A stretch of DNA of 64,000 nt from Escallonia rubra (Eukaryota; Streptophyta; Magnoliopsida; Escalloniales; Escalloniaceae). Position 1 is the stretch's first letter; each line of letters starts with the position of its first letter. The DNA lies in assembly GCA_033065855.1 (NCBI GenBank), contig JAVXUO010000948.1:34302-98301 (forward strand), given 5' to 3'. The notes beneath the pieces were generated by a model that searched no databases, had not been told where the DNA came from, and was given only the letters and a program-made list of their open reading frames with translations. The position numbers were made by a program, and so were the translations under genes. Positions 25,881 to 37,600 of the stretch are shown here, in pieces.

Positions 25881-27090
25881 ATGCCCATGCCATCAAACTT
25901 CTTATTCCTCAACACATCTCTGCCCAGATCCTTGATATCCCGATACCTCTCCACCATGACCCGATGGACACTATTGTGTGGCCCTTGGATCGAGGAGACT
26001 TCTGCTTACAACTCTCTAATCGAAAATGATTCCACGTACCGTTCTCTTTTTTTTTGTGCAAAAAAAGGTTGACCGTAAGCTCTAATCTAACCGGCAGGAT
26101 GTTGCGCTCGGGCCTAAGGCGCATACCTCTAAGCCGATTCCCGCACGTACCGCTACGATTGGAAGTGGATTTGGCAACTCCATCCCCCGCCGTGTAAAAT
26201 TCTTTCTCTGGAAATGCAGTCACCTAGGCATCCCGGTCCGATCCAAACTTCCTTGGCTTCAAAATCAGCTTTGTCCTCACAACTGTGGAAAACTTGAAAC
26301 TATAGACCATGCCATTCGCCACTGCGTTGTCTGGCAGGCTGTGGCCCCCACTATAGCGTATACCAACTATAGAAACCTACCTTTTTAGCCGTTGGTGTAA
26401 TCTCTTGCCAATATTCAATCCTATACGAGCCCCTCGAAGATCCATTAACCTACGTTCTTCAGTTTCCAGCTATCTGTTATTTGGCACCATTCGGAACAAA
26501 CTCGCAATTCTTCAAACTCCTTTTCCCACCCATACCGAAAATCATTCGGGAAACTACCAACTTGGCTAGAGACTACATGTTTTTGGTTAACCATCTAATC
26601 AAGGTTACCCCTACTTTACTTTCCTGTCAAATCAAATGGAGTCCTCCTCCTGAGGGCTGGGTCAAACTCAACACGGATGGTAGTGTGAATCAACGTATCG
26701 GTCGTGCTGGAGCGGCCACCCTCATCCGAGATGCTACTAGCCGGTGGGTGATCGGTTGTTCTAGAAATCTACAAACCCTTAATACTCACATCACCGAGTG
26801 GTGGGCTGTTCGTGACGGCCTAAGCCTAGTTTGGGATTGCAGGGCTCTTGAGATTGATGACATTAGTGTGGTTCACTATCTGTTAACTGATGTGGGTATT
26901 TGACATTTTCATTCTACAAGGCTCTTTAGGGCAAGTGCGAAACTTTGTGATTGGGACAAACTGGCGAAGAAAGCAGGTGATCAGCAAAGTGCATACCATC
27001 TGTGGCGCACGAGTCGATCTTTTTGCGAAACCTATTGTTAAATGATGTTAGTGGGACAGTACCAACAACCAGTGTGGCTCAAGTGTTGTT
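25880..27090 (+). mobile_element. Decayed LINE (non-LTR retrotransposon) 3' part: zf-RVT and RNase H-like regions
   Basis: At about 26190-26345 a frame encodes FFLWKCSHLGIPVRSKL followed by a Cys/His cluster (LCPHNCGKLETIDHAIRHC), the pattern of the zf-RVT domain of plant LINE ORF2. At 26630-26900 another frame encodes KWSPPPEGWVKLNTDGS, then GAATLIRD and ITEWWAVRDGL, the RNase H-like (RVT_3) domain, with the Asp of NTDG and the downstream Glu in place. Stops and frame changes lie between the two parts, so no functional protein is made. Both ends are uncertain. Confidence 0.7.
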
Positions 27091-27899
27091 GCCTCCAAGG
27101 AAAGTAACCACCACCATAAACAACCCCAAGGTCCACCATCGCAAAGCTGGACACCACAAACCCACCCAGCAACCCCACCAAGCAAAGACCAACAAAGCCT
27201 TCCATAAACGCAACAACACCCACCACCACCAAATCTATCCAGACAAACCTTTCGGTGAAAAAGGGAAAGAGAAGGCAACACGTGAATAGAAAAAGCCTTT
27301 TCTACAATCCAAGTTAGGGTCCAACCAGCGGCACCACCACGGCCGATAAACCAATGTAATAAGAACCCACCACCCCTTTTCAGCAGTTCACTCCATCAAA
27401 TCCAGACAAACCTAGCCAACACAACTGCATACACCGCTATCCGAGGCCCATTACAAAGATTGACCGACAACCTCAGGCAACAGATCAAGCCTATCAAGAT
27501 CCATCCACAAGGATGCCCAAACAAATTAAACACACTACGAACTTCAAGTTGAGGGGAAATAAAAAATTTTGAGTATATTCATAGCATTTTATTCAAACCC
27601 TTTGAGAGGATTTTTTATTTATTTATTATTCTTTTAGTTCTCCCGGAAAAAACACTAAATACCTTTTTGTTTGGCTTTTGCCGTCAATGTGTCCTTTGTT
27701 TTAATTTGTATGGGTCTTACAACCATATTATGTATTTTCCTTTCTTATTAATGCAATACTACTATTTAAACAAAAAGACCTCCAAAGATTCTTACTTTCC
27801 AACCGTATAAGCATGTAATCAAACTGCTGCTGCTATGGTTTGCCAAAAAAGAGAGGAAGAAACTGCTTCTGCAATTAGCATTGACCACGCAGCTGCATG

Positions 27900-28140
27900 C
27901 CAACAAGGGTTGGTTCAGCGGTCTCCATAATCTCAATCCAGGTTCTCCACCTGGGTTTGAATCATGTCTGCCGTACTTGTTGGTGGCAAACTTACGTCCT
28001 CGCTTTGCATGTGCTCCACACACGGGTCCTTGTGCGCTTCGGCCTCAACATAGGTGTGGGAATCGGGGGTTCAGATGTATGTGGCGGTCTTGTAGGTCTC
28101 CGAGGCGCAATACTCTTTGCCGGTTGGATTAGAACCTTAC
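27900..28140 (+). mobile_element. tRNA-derived SINE candidate
   Basis: TGGTTCAGCGG (27911-27921) fits the pol III A box and GGGTTTGAATC (27953-27963) fits the B box, about 40 nt apart as in tRNA-related SINEs. The following GC-rich 170 bp differ in composition from the AT-rich surroundings. I could not identify a simple tail or a target duplication, and the cloverleaf is too poor for a tRNA gene. Confidence 0.4.
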
Positions 28141-28315
28141 AGTCCAGCGTTTTATTTCCATTAAAAAAACCCGCAGTTGCCAACATGGAATGCAACGTTT
28201 CCACCATTGAGGCTGAACTTCAAGCCAATTTCAAAAAATTAAAAGCCATATTTACACAAGTATATGCTTTTACATCAATCAAACAATGCCTCTTAAAGAT
28301 TACAAGACCAGAGGC

Positions 28316-28996
28316 CTAAAACTGATCAAACAAAGTCACATTTTCAACGCGATCGGCCTTCAACTTCGAGAGAGAGATTAATCTCGTCATTAGCATTTTC
28401 ATGGCATCTGAATCATCGGTAGCAAGCATAGCACCTGCAATGCTCACCATGCCAGGGTTTTGGCTATTGAACACAGAGAAAACAGTAGCCAACTCGAAGC
28501 CAAAATTCACGAAGTAATGAAGCAAGCCCCTTGGAAACACGTAGACATCACCTTCTGCAAGAGTCCTCTGGAACAACTGGTTATTGCTATCCATGAATCC
28601 AGCAATCACCACGCCTTTGCTAACAAAGCACATCTCGGTAGCCCTGGGGTGAGAGTGTGGCAATACCTGGCCATCCAATTCTATGTCGGTTCTGGCAGTC
28701 GATAAGCCTAACGTGTTTAGGCCTGGGAAGTCCGCTGCAGTGACAACAGTGGTGGATGAGCCGAAAAAATTTCCCGTGTCACCTTTCTGGTTTAGTAGCG
28801 ATGTTTTGAAATCTGAAGCAGTCACGTTGGCCGGATTCTTGCATGGGAGGCCGTTGATGAACGTGGTCTGTCGCGGGGATATGTCTGTCGGGCACATATC
28901 CTGGATGTTACCACTGTCCACTGCCAAGGACAGCTTAGTGCAAATGTAGAGAAGTACTACTGAGAAGGTGCTGATCAAGAGAACACAGGACTTCAT
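28316..28996 (-). CDS. Germin-like protein
   Basis: Intact 226-aa single-exon ORF. Residues 1-25 form a signal peptide (hydrophobic core VLLISTFSVVLLYI, likely cut after SLA), so the protein is secreted to the apoplast. Cys35 and Cys52 are the conserved N-terminal disulfide pair. Germin box 1 reads LPHSHPRATEM, giving manganese ligands His114, His116 and Glu121; box 2 reads GDVYVFPRGLLHYFVNFG, with the fourth ligand His160. N-glycosylation sequons are visible at N57 and N219. Family members are hexameric cupins; some are superoxide dismutases or oxalate oxidases, others have no known activity, so the reaction cannot be assigned. It stands alone here, although germin-like genes often occur in tandem arrays. 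Confidence 0.95.
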   Translation of the reverse strand: MKSCVLLISTFSVVLLYICTKLSLAVDSGNIQDMCPTDISPRQTTFINGLPCKNPANVTASDFKTSLLNQKGDTGNFFGSSTTVVTAADFPGLNTLGLSTARTDIELDGQVLPHSHPRATEMCFVSKGVVIAGFMDSNNQLFQRTLAEGDVYVFPRGLLHYFVNFGFELATVFSVFNSQNPGMVSIAGAMLATDDSDAMKMLMTRLISLSKLKADRVENVTLFDQF

Positions 28997-29045
28997 CTTG
29001 AAATATATCTTCTTCTCTGTCTTAATTTATTTTACACATTGTTGA

Positions 29046-29056
29046 GTTTATAAATA
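29046..29056 (-). promoter_or_regulatory. TATA box of the germin-like gene
   Basis: On the minus strand the site reads ATATTTATAAA, about 50-60 bp upstream of the ATG at 28996. The implied leader is short (20-30 nt). No other clear TATA lies closer. Confidence 0.55.
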
Positions 29057-29594
29057 TGACATGGTTTTTGAGATTGCACCAAATGGAAGTAATATTGTTG
29101 AGAGCTAGGCTTGGAGTTCACTTCACTATATAGGTTTTGAAGTGGATTATATTGGAAGAAAGAGTATTGCTTGTAAGAAAGGCACTAATCAGCTGAAAGG
29201 TTGGATGTCTTTGGCTATGCACAAGAATAGATCAACTTGATAACTTTGCACCAAAATTTTCGCACTCTATGCTTGGCCACATTGTGATCGACTTTATGCT
29301 AAACGGAGGAAGTCATACTGGGCAACCCGTTATGTTCAGACTGGCCCTTAAAGTCGACAAATTATCAAATAATGCAGTGGTAACGATGACATGTTATCAG
29401 TGTGCAATTTCATTTTGAAATGGTTTTAGCGAATGAAACACATATTGGCGATGATATATAGTATTGTAACCAATCTGAAGTTGAAAATTTTGAGGAAGAA
29501 TTATGGTGGTTGAGATCCTTCCTTAGCTGGCTTCTTACTCTGTTAAGAACGGGTTGGCATAATGCCCTCTTTACAGCATTGGTGGTTGATCATC

Positions 29595-30586
29595 ATGGTT
29601 AGCAGTGGCAGAGCCAGAAACGTTGACCGGGGTGGGCACTTAATTTTTTTTTTTTTTTTTTTAAGATTCAGCGAGAAAAATATTCCCAAAACTCATGCCC
29701 CGATATGCTTGTCCATGCTTTTACATTAGCAAAAGTTAAATTTTCATGGAATTAAGTCCACTTTCAAACTAATGGAATGGTGAAATTTGAATTCCTTTGG
29801 TTCTGTCTAGATGACTCAAGTAAAAGCTCAAAAGAGAATTATTTGGGTGTTAAAGGCTCAATTGCTATTGCAGTTAAACATGTAAATTATAAGTTCCAAA
29901 CACGGATCTCACCGTAAAAATTGTTGCCATGACCTTCGAGTGTTAAAATACAAACAAGGAGTGCACCGTGAAATTGCCACAAGCCAACAAGCAGCACTTC
30001 AGCTTGATTCAGGCATCTCAAAAAACAAGATAGAAAACTTCCTTCTGTTACAATACCAATCGAAGGAAGCAATTTTTACCCTAAAGCTTCTAGACGGGGC
30101 TCGACTTTATTGGATCTTACGTAACGTGTAGACAGGCCGGAGGAGGGAGAGAAGAAAACAAGTGAGGCCAAAGGCAGAGAATGCGGTGTAGCAGTCAAAG
30201 CCCAAATGCGGAGAATGCGGTGTAGCAGTCAGAGCCCAAATGCGGTATACTCTGTCGCCTTGTAAAGTCTAAACTGTGGGGTTAAATACGTTGACTTTAT
30301 ATGTTTACTTAAACGGAGTTTGAACTTTGTTTTTTTTGTGTTTATTTGTATAAGTTTTAGCTTTTAAATGACTAAAAGGACATTTCTTTTAACTTTCGCT
30401 AAATTTTTTAGATACTTTAACATGTAAAATAATAATAAAAAATCTCATTTAAGTAATTTTAAAATTTTTAGGTGGACACTTTTATCATTGTGGGTAAAAT
30501 ATACCACATAAGAAGGAAAAATTTTTAAGGAGCAGGTGGGCACCAGCCCAACGGTGCCACCCATCAGCTTCGTCACTGATGGTTAG
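29595..30586. mobile_element. hAT-like non-autonomous element with perfect 8-bp TSD
   Basis: Element 29603-30578 (976 bp) starts CAGTGGCAGAGCCAG and ends, in reverse complement, CAGTGACGAAGCTGA. It is flanked by identical ATGGTTAG octamers (29595-29602 and 30579-30586). An 8-bp duplication and a CAGTGGC.GAGC terminus fit the hAT superfamily. The interior holds a T homopolymer (29644 onward) and a 34-bp tandem duplication, but no transposase. Confidence 0.75.
30177..30244 (+). repeat. 34-bp tandem repeat, two copies
   Basis: The unit beginning GAGAATGCGGTGTAGCAG occurs twice head to tail (30177-30210, 30211-30244) with one base difference, inside the hAT-like element. Confidence 0.85.
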
Positions 30587-31463
30587 CCCTACTGATACTG
30601 CTACTTCAAGATCATATTCATAGGTGGTTTGGCGAAATCTAGGCTTTAATGATTTCGCATCCTGAAGGTTGAAATAGCCAACGAACACTCTCAAACTTTT
30701 AGCCGTATGAGGTGAAAATCTCATGTACGATTTTAGAGTGGCAATAAGGGTGACTTATCTGTCAACTTTTCCACTATCAACCCCAAAAAACCAAACTCTG
30801 TCTTACGTAAAGTTGTCAGAGTACAATTCGATTTGAAATCACTGCTTGTATATCCGATATTGGCCATAAGTCACAAGAATGATTTACTTCCCGTGGTACC
30901 CTGCAATTGATCTATAACTGAGACAAAAGTGGTAGCATGAGATACAGAATTGAGATCAGCAGTATCAGTACGAGACAGAAAAATAGTAATTGCAATATAG
31001 CTTCTTTGAATGTTCGTTGATTAGGAAAATCATGATAAGTTCTTTCATGCTGGAAACAGGAGATCATGGTTACTTCATAAATACTGAGGGGGCGCTTACA
31101 AACAGGAGTTCATCTAGCGCACAGCGAATATCTATGCTCGTATCATATCTTAATATATGTACTTGAATTTGGTTGGTAGCTTCTATGTCTTTCAAATTTC
31201 AAATCTCATTTTCTTAATTTCTTATAATTTTAAAATAGAGCTAAAAAGGTGTTAAATTTTAATTGGTCACAGAATAACCTTTCAATCCCGCGATCTCCAT
31301 TCACCGACTTCATAATTAACTAACACACTTCTCCTGCATAGCACGTGATTTAAGCTAGTTTTGTCAAGAAACATTAAAATATACACACATGTTCGTTCGT
31401 TAGAATGTTCCATGCCCTTTGACTCCCCTTGGACTTTTAGGTTGTTTGGTTTTTATTAGGTTG

Positions 31464-31801
31464 TACTCCTTCGTCCCGCATAAATTGATCATATTTTTTT
31501 GGGCTGTCCCGCAAGAATTGCTCACTTTTCAAATCAAGAAAGATTCTATAGGTGTTTTTTTACATTTACCTTTTTACACTTTTTTTATTCATTTTTTTAC
31601 TCCATATTTAACTCTTCATCGACTCATTTTCTCTCTGTGGCCCACTTTCTTACATTGTTTTATTCTATTTATCTCTCCACATTTAATACTCAACTTTCCC
31701 TTTTCTCTCTAAGGAGTAGAATGAAAAACACACAATATATAATTTAAACCCTTAATCAAAAACAAAAAAAAAATATAGATTTTTGTGGGACGGAAGGAGT
31801 A
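31464..31801. mobile_element. Stowaway-type MITE, complete
   Basis: Element 31466-31799 starts CTCCTTCGTCCC and ends GGGACGGAAGGAG, imperfect TIRs, with TA on each side. Its interior matches the copy cut at the window start. At 334 bp it has no coding capacity. Confidence 0.8.
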
Positions 31802-33322
31802 AAATAAATACAGAGATAAGATATATAAATTCCCTTTAAACTCGTAAATAACCTTGGTGCATCCTCCTTCCGCTTTTACCCGAGGAAGATCCCATAAAAG
31901 ATACAACCAGCCGCCCTCCACCGGTGACATTGACTTAATTTCGTCAACCACAGAGGTTCTTCTTTCAACTGATTAAGCATCCTCGTATCTGTCCTAGGTG
32001 AAGGCCGACGATATTCCCGGGGTAACGTCATCCTACCACTCGAAAGCGAACAAGTAAGAGTCTTCACTGTTGCTAATGTGTATAGGAACTTAAACAATTT
32101 GAGCACATGGAATGCCATGGTTTTTTTTTTTTGGTTGTTGATAAAGTTGCGAATAACATTGATAATAAAAATAAAAATAAAAAACGCTTTTGCAGCGATT
32201 ACAAGAAATGCCATGTGGCTAAAAAAGGTCACGACATTCCCGTGACTCGTTATACATGACCAAAAAAGGTCGATACAAACAACAAACCTAATAAACTTAG
32301 ACACATTACAATTGAATTAGAGCAGAGCATATCCTACACTTTAATTCAACTTAAAGTAACATGTAAAATTTATAAGTTTAAACGGAACAGAAATGAGAAC
32401 AAAATTAATGGTGGTAACAATAACGCATACAATCAAGAACCGCACGACACCAAGGTGAGTACACTGTATAAGAGGCGCATCTCACTTCCCAGGATCTACA
32501 ACGCCGCAATGTCCATCGTTCGACTAACCCGTAACAAATCCGAAACAAACTGTTGCAATACAGGGCTTTGGAAACACAAATCATCCACGATTTACCAAAC
32601 TTACCTAAGTAGACACACACATGATGCTCGAACCTAGAAAAGATCCTTAAAACCCCACCCCCACCCCCACCCCCACCCCCCCGCCCTCGATCCTGAACTG
32701 ATTGCCCAAAAACCCTAAGACAAATCTCTTCCCCCCTCCCCCACCCTCCCTGGGTCCCAAAAACCCCCCACTTCATCCCAACAGAAATTACCCCACCCCT
32801 TCCCCCTATCCCCCCCAACCCCCCTCCCTAGACTCCACGGACTCCTAGAACCAACCCCAGAACCACGGCTAAGCCCCTCTAACCCGAGATCTACGTAGAT
32901 CGACCAAGATCGGAGACATACCTTGATGTCGCCGTCTCCGATCAAATTCCGGTGAGACGCCTCGCCACTGTCCTCCCGCTTCTTGTACCGCCGGCCACCA
33001 ACTGTTCATTTCGTAAATGTATTCACCGATTAATCGGGCCAAAATGTATGTACACAAAACCCACAAACTTGTCTAGTTATTGGCTTATTGCACCATTGAA
33101 TCTGGTGTTACTTGTTCAAACATTCCGTATGAGCTCAAATAATTGAGTATGTGAACTGTGAACCATTGGTTCGATCATTGTTTTTATACATCCCCTGCTG
33201 TGAAAAAACTGGTATGTGCATTATGTAGGTCTCGAAAGTACCGACACCTCATATGGGGGGAAGTATGGTATCTACTGACACCCTGACACCTCCGGACATG
33301 TGTTGGACACCTTTTAGTGGTG

Positions 33323-33327
<5 letters not shown>
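31802..33327. other. Spacer with C-rich tract and possible minus-strand orphan exon
   Basis: 32650-32830 is a strongly C-rich (CCCCCA)-type tract. Just right of it, on the minus strand, a GC-rich stretch from about 33010 to 32924 ends at a good donor (CATCAAG|GTATGTC) and could be a 5' exon, but no downstream partner exons are convincing. I leave it uncalled. Confidence 0.3.

Positions 33328-33366
<39 letters not shown>
33328..33366. repeat. (TA)n microsatellite
   Basis: Uninterrupted TA dinucleotides immediately before a dispersed repeat copy; unlike other TA tracts in the window it does not hold a foldback element. Confidence 0.9.
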
Positions 33367-33368
<2 letters not shown>

Positions 33369-33730
33369 ACCTGTCACGGCACTTAAGACTTTCCTAAGTC
33401 GACGGTGCGACACTTAGTTAAATCAAGCCCCCGCTTGCATGCTAAGTCAATCTATCTCTCGCGCTGGATGATGTTAAGAACATATCAACAAAGAAAAACG
33501 AGAGTTTGGGAGAATGTTGATCACTATATCGCTTGGAGAACGCTGCAATGTTCATCACTCTATGCTTTTGCCAAGTAAGTTCTTAGTTATTTATACTACT
33601 CCACCTTCTCAACAGACGACGGAAATACATTTGATCTAATTGTCTACATTCCGTCTGTAGAACTATATAAAATGTTATATATTTACATGTCTCCCTACCT
33701 TTTAAGAATTGTCTCTAGAATTATCTCTTA
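33367..33730 (+). repeat. Dispersed repeat, copy 1 (LTR-like)
   Basis: It starts CCACCTGTCACGGCAC and includes AAGCCCCCGCTTG, CGAGAGTTTGGGA and a later ACGACGGAAATACAT block. The same blocks recur in the same order and orientation at 58829-59200. Its two ends are not resolved. The structure, without coding, suggests LTR sequence or a non-autonomous element. Confidence 0.6.
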
Positions 33731-33959
33731 TGTACAAAAAATATGTATTGAGAGTTAGTGAACATTCTGGAGACCTTGTCCATTCATCGCTTCGTAAGCG
33801 TTTGTCTCTGACACTGCATGACACTGCTATATGGGGTCAAAGTATAAATTTTCAAACTTATTTCGGGGGTTTGTGTGCAATAGTTGACATTTTTGGAGCC
33901 TTTTTAGAAATAAACTTTTAAGGAAGTCCTAATTAGATCGGCCCATTACCGTTGTCTCC

Positions 33960-34596
33960 TGAGTCTTCTTCTTGCGGCGCCAAGAGCAGAGAACGAAGCA
34001 GACGACCCACCCAAAGTCCCAAACTGGTCGGAGGATCTAGCCTTCTTATCTCGCCTCCGTCGCCGGATTCCAGCGACAGGTACCTTCGTCTTTCTCTCTC
34101 ATCTATTTCCTTTTTCCTTCTTTACTGAGGTCTCCTTCTTTCTCTCTCATCTCTCTCTCGTTTCGGTACATTCCAAGATTACGCTATTGATGTAGATTGA
34201 GCCCTTGGTCGAAGGAAAGAGATAATAGTTGTGTGACTTTGTAAGAGTTAAGTAGTGAAGTAATTTCTTATGAATTTGCAAGAGTTCCCTGTTTCTGTTT
34301 GGGCGGTGAAGAAGAGGGCGCTATACTTGTTTCTGTTACCTGTTTGCATGACTTAGTAAAAGTTGAGTAGTGAAGTACTTTGTTATGTTATGTACCATGT
34401 TTTTTTGTACTATATTGCATTAAATTTTTTTAAGTATTGACTTTTATTTGAGTTGCTTTTTTTACGGTTATTGATTATTGTCTACTAAACAAGCACTAAG
34501 TTGTCTAATTCATGAATCTGGTGGTACTTGGAATTGGTTTAATGGTGGTTTATATGTGCACGGGCATTGAAGAAAATTGGTTTATGAAATATGCAG
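33960..34596 (+). promoter_or_regulatory. 5' leader exon and leader intron of the TPR gene
   Basis: A GC-rich stretch ends at CAGCGACAG|GTACCT (donor at 34080). The intron is T-rich with TCTCTC runs and ends at ATGCAG (34596), four bases before the ATG. The precise transcription start is not visible and I see no good TATA. Confidence 0.5.
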
Positions 34597-34600
34597 GTTA

Positions 34601-37600
34601 ATGACTAGTGAAGAAGATAAAAACAGCTTAATGACGAGTAAAGAGACAGATAGTTGTTGGGATGCAGAAAGTAAGCAGTCGAAAAGATCAGCGAAATGGC
34701 GTTCGAGGAGTGGTAAGATGATGGACTGTTCCGTTGATTCTGGGGCTGATCCGGATGCTGATCAGAATGGTCAAGGTGGGGCTCCATCCTCTCGCGAGGA
34801 GAAAGTCAGCAGCCTTAAAACTGTAAGCTCCTGCTCCTCAAACTTCAACGCGTCCGTTTTTTAATATATTCCTGCTTCACATAGGTTTTTACGGGTACTG
34901 TTTACAATTTACTAAGTTGTAGTTGCCATGGCGGTCTTATCAACTTTATGATATACTAGACAGTTATATTCACGACTAGTAATCTGTGAGTTTCGGTTTA
35001 AGAATGACTTGTCTCTTGATGCTATTTCATCACGGTATTCTGCGCCTGAGACTTTTAGCCGCTTAAGATAAAAGATTTTAGTCGCACTCTCTACCCCTTC
35101 TACTCAGAAGCCTAGATGACTTGAACATGCTTGATCATGAATAAGCCTAAGATTTATCTAGCTTGGCTCGTTGAAATATGAAAGGGCATAGGGTGACTTC
35201 ATGAACCTAAGTGAGTTAGTTGGCCGGGTGACTTAACGTTGGAGGGGCTGCATGTTTCAAAAAAGAGGCCAAAAATTGCCTAGTCAGTAGAGAAAGCAAT
35301 TTTTATTTTTCAGATGTTATGAAATTATCTCTTTAGTAAGAATATTGCACGAGGCCACTTGAATACCTTTATCCATAAAGTAAGATAACTGGCACTTGCG
35401 AAATTCATCTGTAATATTTCTCCATCTTGTCCGAGGCAGAGATGTCGGCAGAAGCAGCATTCAACATATGGATACGGAAAAGAAAATGGTCATTCCATCT
35501 AATGGCTTTCAACTTACTTTATATTTATAAGATTCAGAAATGGAGGAAAGCGGACATTACTATTACTGTTCCTGGGACATGCAGTAGCAGCTTCAAATTC
35601 AACATATTAGGCGCATTCATTGTGAATTATATATGCTTTCCTCCATTAAGGAAAGCCTAAATGAATTGAATACACTTGACAATCCCCCAGCTTGGACTTC
35701 CTACGCAGGAGCCCGAGTCAGTGCATTGGTTCGTTGCTCCACTCGATAAATCACCAATTACGCCAACATAAACTATAGTTGCAGAAGCTTATTGTCCTGA
35801 TATTCCAATTGAAAATAATTCAACTTTGCTTTGCCAAATTTGACACTCTTCAGCTTATGCCCAATATTGTGTACATTCGAAGTACCTTTAAAAATGCCAG
35901 GTGCTACATTCTCCCCTTCTTAAAAGAATTTCGTCCCCAAAATTCAAAACCGGACCAGTTCTATTTTGAGCTCACAAGATATAGCACTGCATTACTCTGA
36001 TACTATATAAATCAACTCCCTAATAATTTCTCTAAGATTGTAACTTAAAATTTTATACAAAGTCTCATCCATTACTATCGAGCAGTTAAATGTATACTTA
36101 GGTCAAGCTAAACTATTTATTGCTCAGGCTTGGCTCTTCATTTCACCTATTCGTAAAGTAAGAACTGGATGCATCTAATTTCCTGCATAGGGTGGCTTCA
36201 GAAGGTTATGCAAGTCATTTGACCGGTTTGGATAATGCTTGTAGGGCTTGGTACATGTTGCAAGAAAGATGCCAAAAAATGCTCATGCTCATTTTATACT
36301 TGGCTTGATGTATCAAAGGATGGGTCAATCGCAAAAGGTAGGTTTTCAATCTTGAGAAAACCTTATCTTATCGTGGGTTATATGCATGTTTTCCGGTGCA
36401 CTCACTCCAGTTAACATTCAAGGCAATCCTGGCATATGAGAAGTCAGAAGATATCTTACTTCGTACGGAAGAAGAAATTGACAGGCCAGAGTTGCTTTCA
36501 CTGGTTCAGATTCACCATGCTCAGGTGCATAATCTTTTGAACTATCTTTCATCTTTATTCACATTTCAGATGATTTTCGTCTCGTTTAATGCAGTATCTG
36601 GATCACTTTTTAAATTTTCTCTACAGTGTCTACTGCCAGGAAGTGCAGAGGACAGTAGTTCAGACAAAGACCTTGAACCTAACGAGCTCAAGGAAATTCT
36701 TTGTAAATTGACCGAGTCAATGAAATCTGATGTAAGACAGGCATCCGTTTGGAATACTCTAGGCATGATACTTGTTAAAACTGGCCGTGTACAGGTATAT
36801 ATACTTCGAGCGGCTGCTTCTCTTTTTAAATAGCACTAAATGATCTGATTTTGGAGTACATGGTTTCTTCTAGAGTGCTGTATCAATTTTGTCACGTTTG
36901 CTGGTTTTTACCCCTGACAACTTGGATTGCCTTGGAAACCTTGGGATCGCTTATCTTCAAGGGTAAGCAACATCATAACTATGATTGATCATTATTGTTG
37001 TTGTTTCTTGTTCTTCTTTCTAATTGTTAAGTATTTAAGTTGTTCTGGTCCGCGCTAAGCTGTGAAACCATCATATACTAGCAACATGTGTGCTGAGCTA
37101 TAAGCAATAACATAGAATAGAAGCTGGTACTGTAAGACAAGTTTGAGAAGACCTTAAAGAGCAATAAGTGAAGTGGTTTGTTGTTCCTAGGTACCGATAC
37201 TACATAGGGACTTACATCTTCCACCCCGCACCCCCACCACCCTTCCTTTGTTCTATTTTGTATGGACTTGACACTTTGGGGCAAAGTACCATGTTGGCAC
37301 GACACAACGCGGTGAAACGGGTATAGGATCCATACTGGACACACCATGGGCCGGACAGACACTCCACATTGTCAACTGGAGAGGCATCTCTGCAAATCTG
37401 TCGCCATGGACGATGGAAGATGAAGGTCTAAGGAAGAAGGCGTAGAGTCCAGGGAGAGAGGGAGGGAGGGAGGAGACGAAGAGTCCAGATCTGGGTAGAG
37501 GAGTGAGAGAGAGAGAACCATACCTCACTTGTGGATAGGCATGTGGGTCATAATAAATGACCTTCACGTGTTTTCCTTTTCTTTTTCAGCCGATAGCATG

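Noticed and set aside
27905-27975. tRNA gene
   Set aside because: A- and B-box-like motifs exist, but no acceptor stem or anticodon arm can be drawn; SINE is the better reading.
28460-28949. Plus-strand ORFs
   Set aside because: Shadows of the germin-like gene on the minus strand.
32650-32945. Gly-rich minus-strand ORFs
   Set aside because: They are translations of a C-rich simple tract.
37253-37567. Minus-strand ORF in the large TPR intron
   Set aside because: Purine-rich GGGAGG tracts open the frame; no domain or splice logic.
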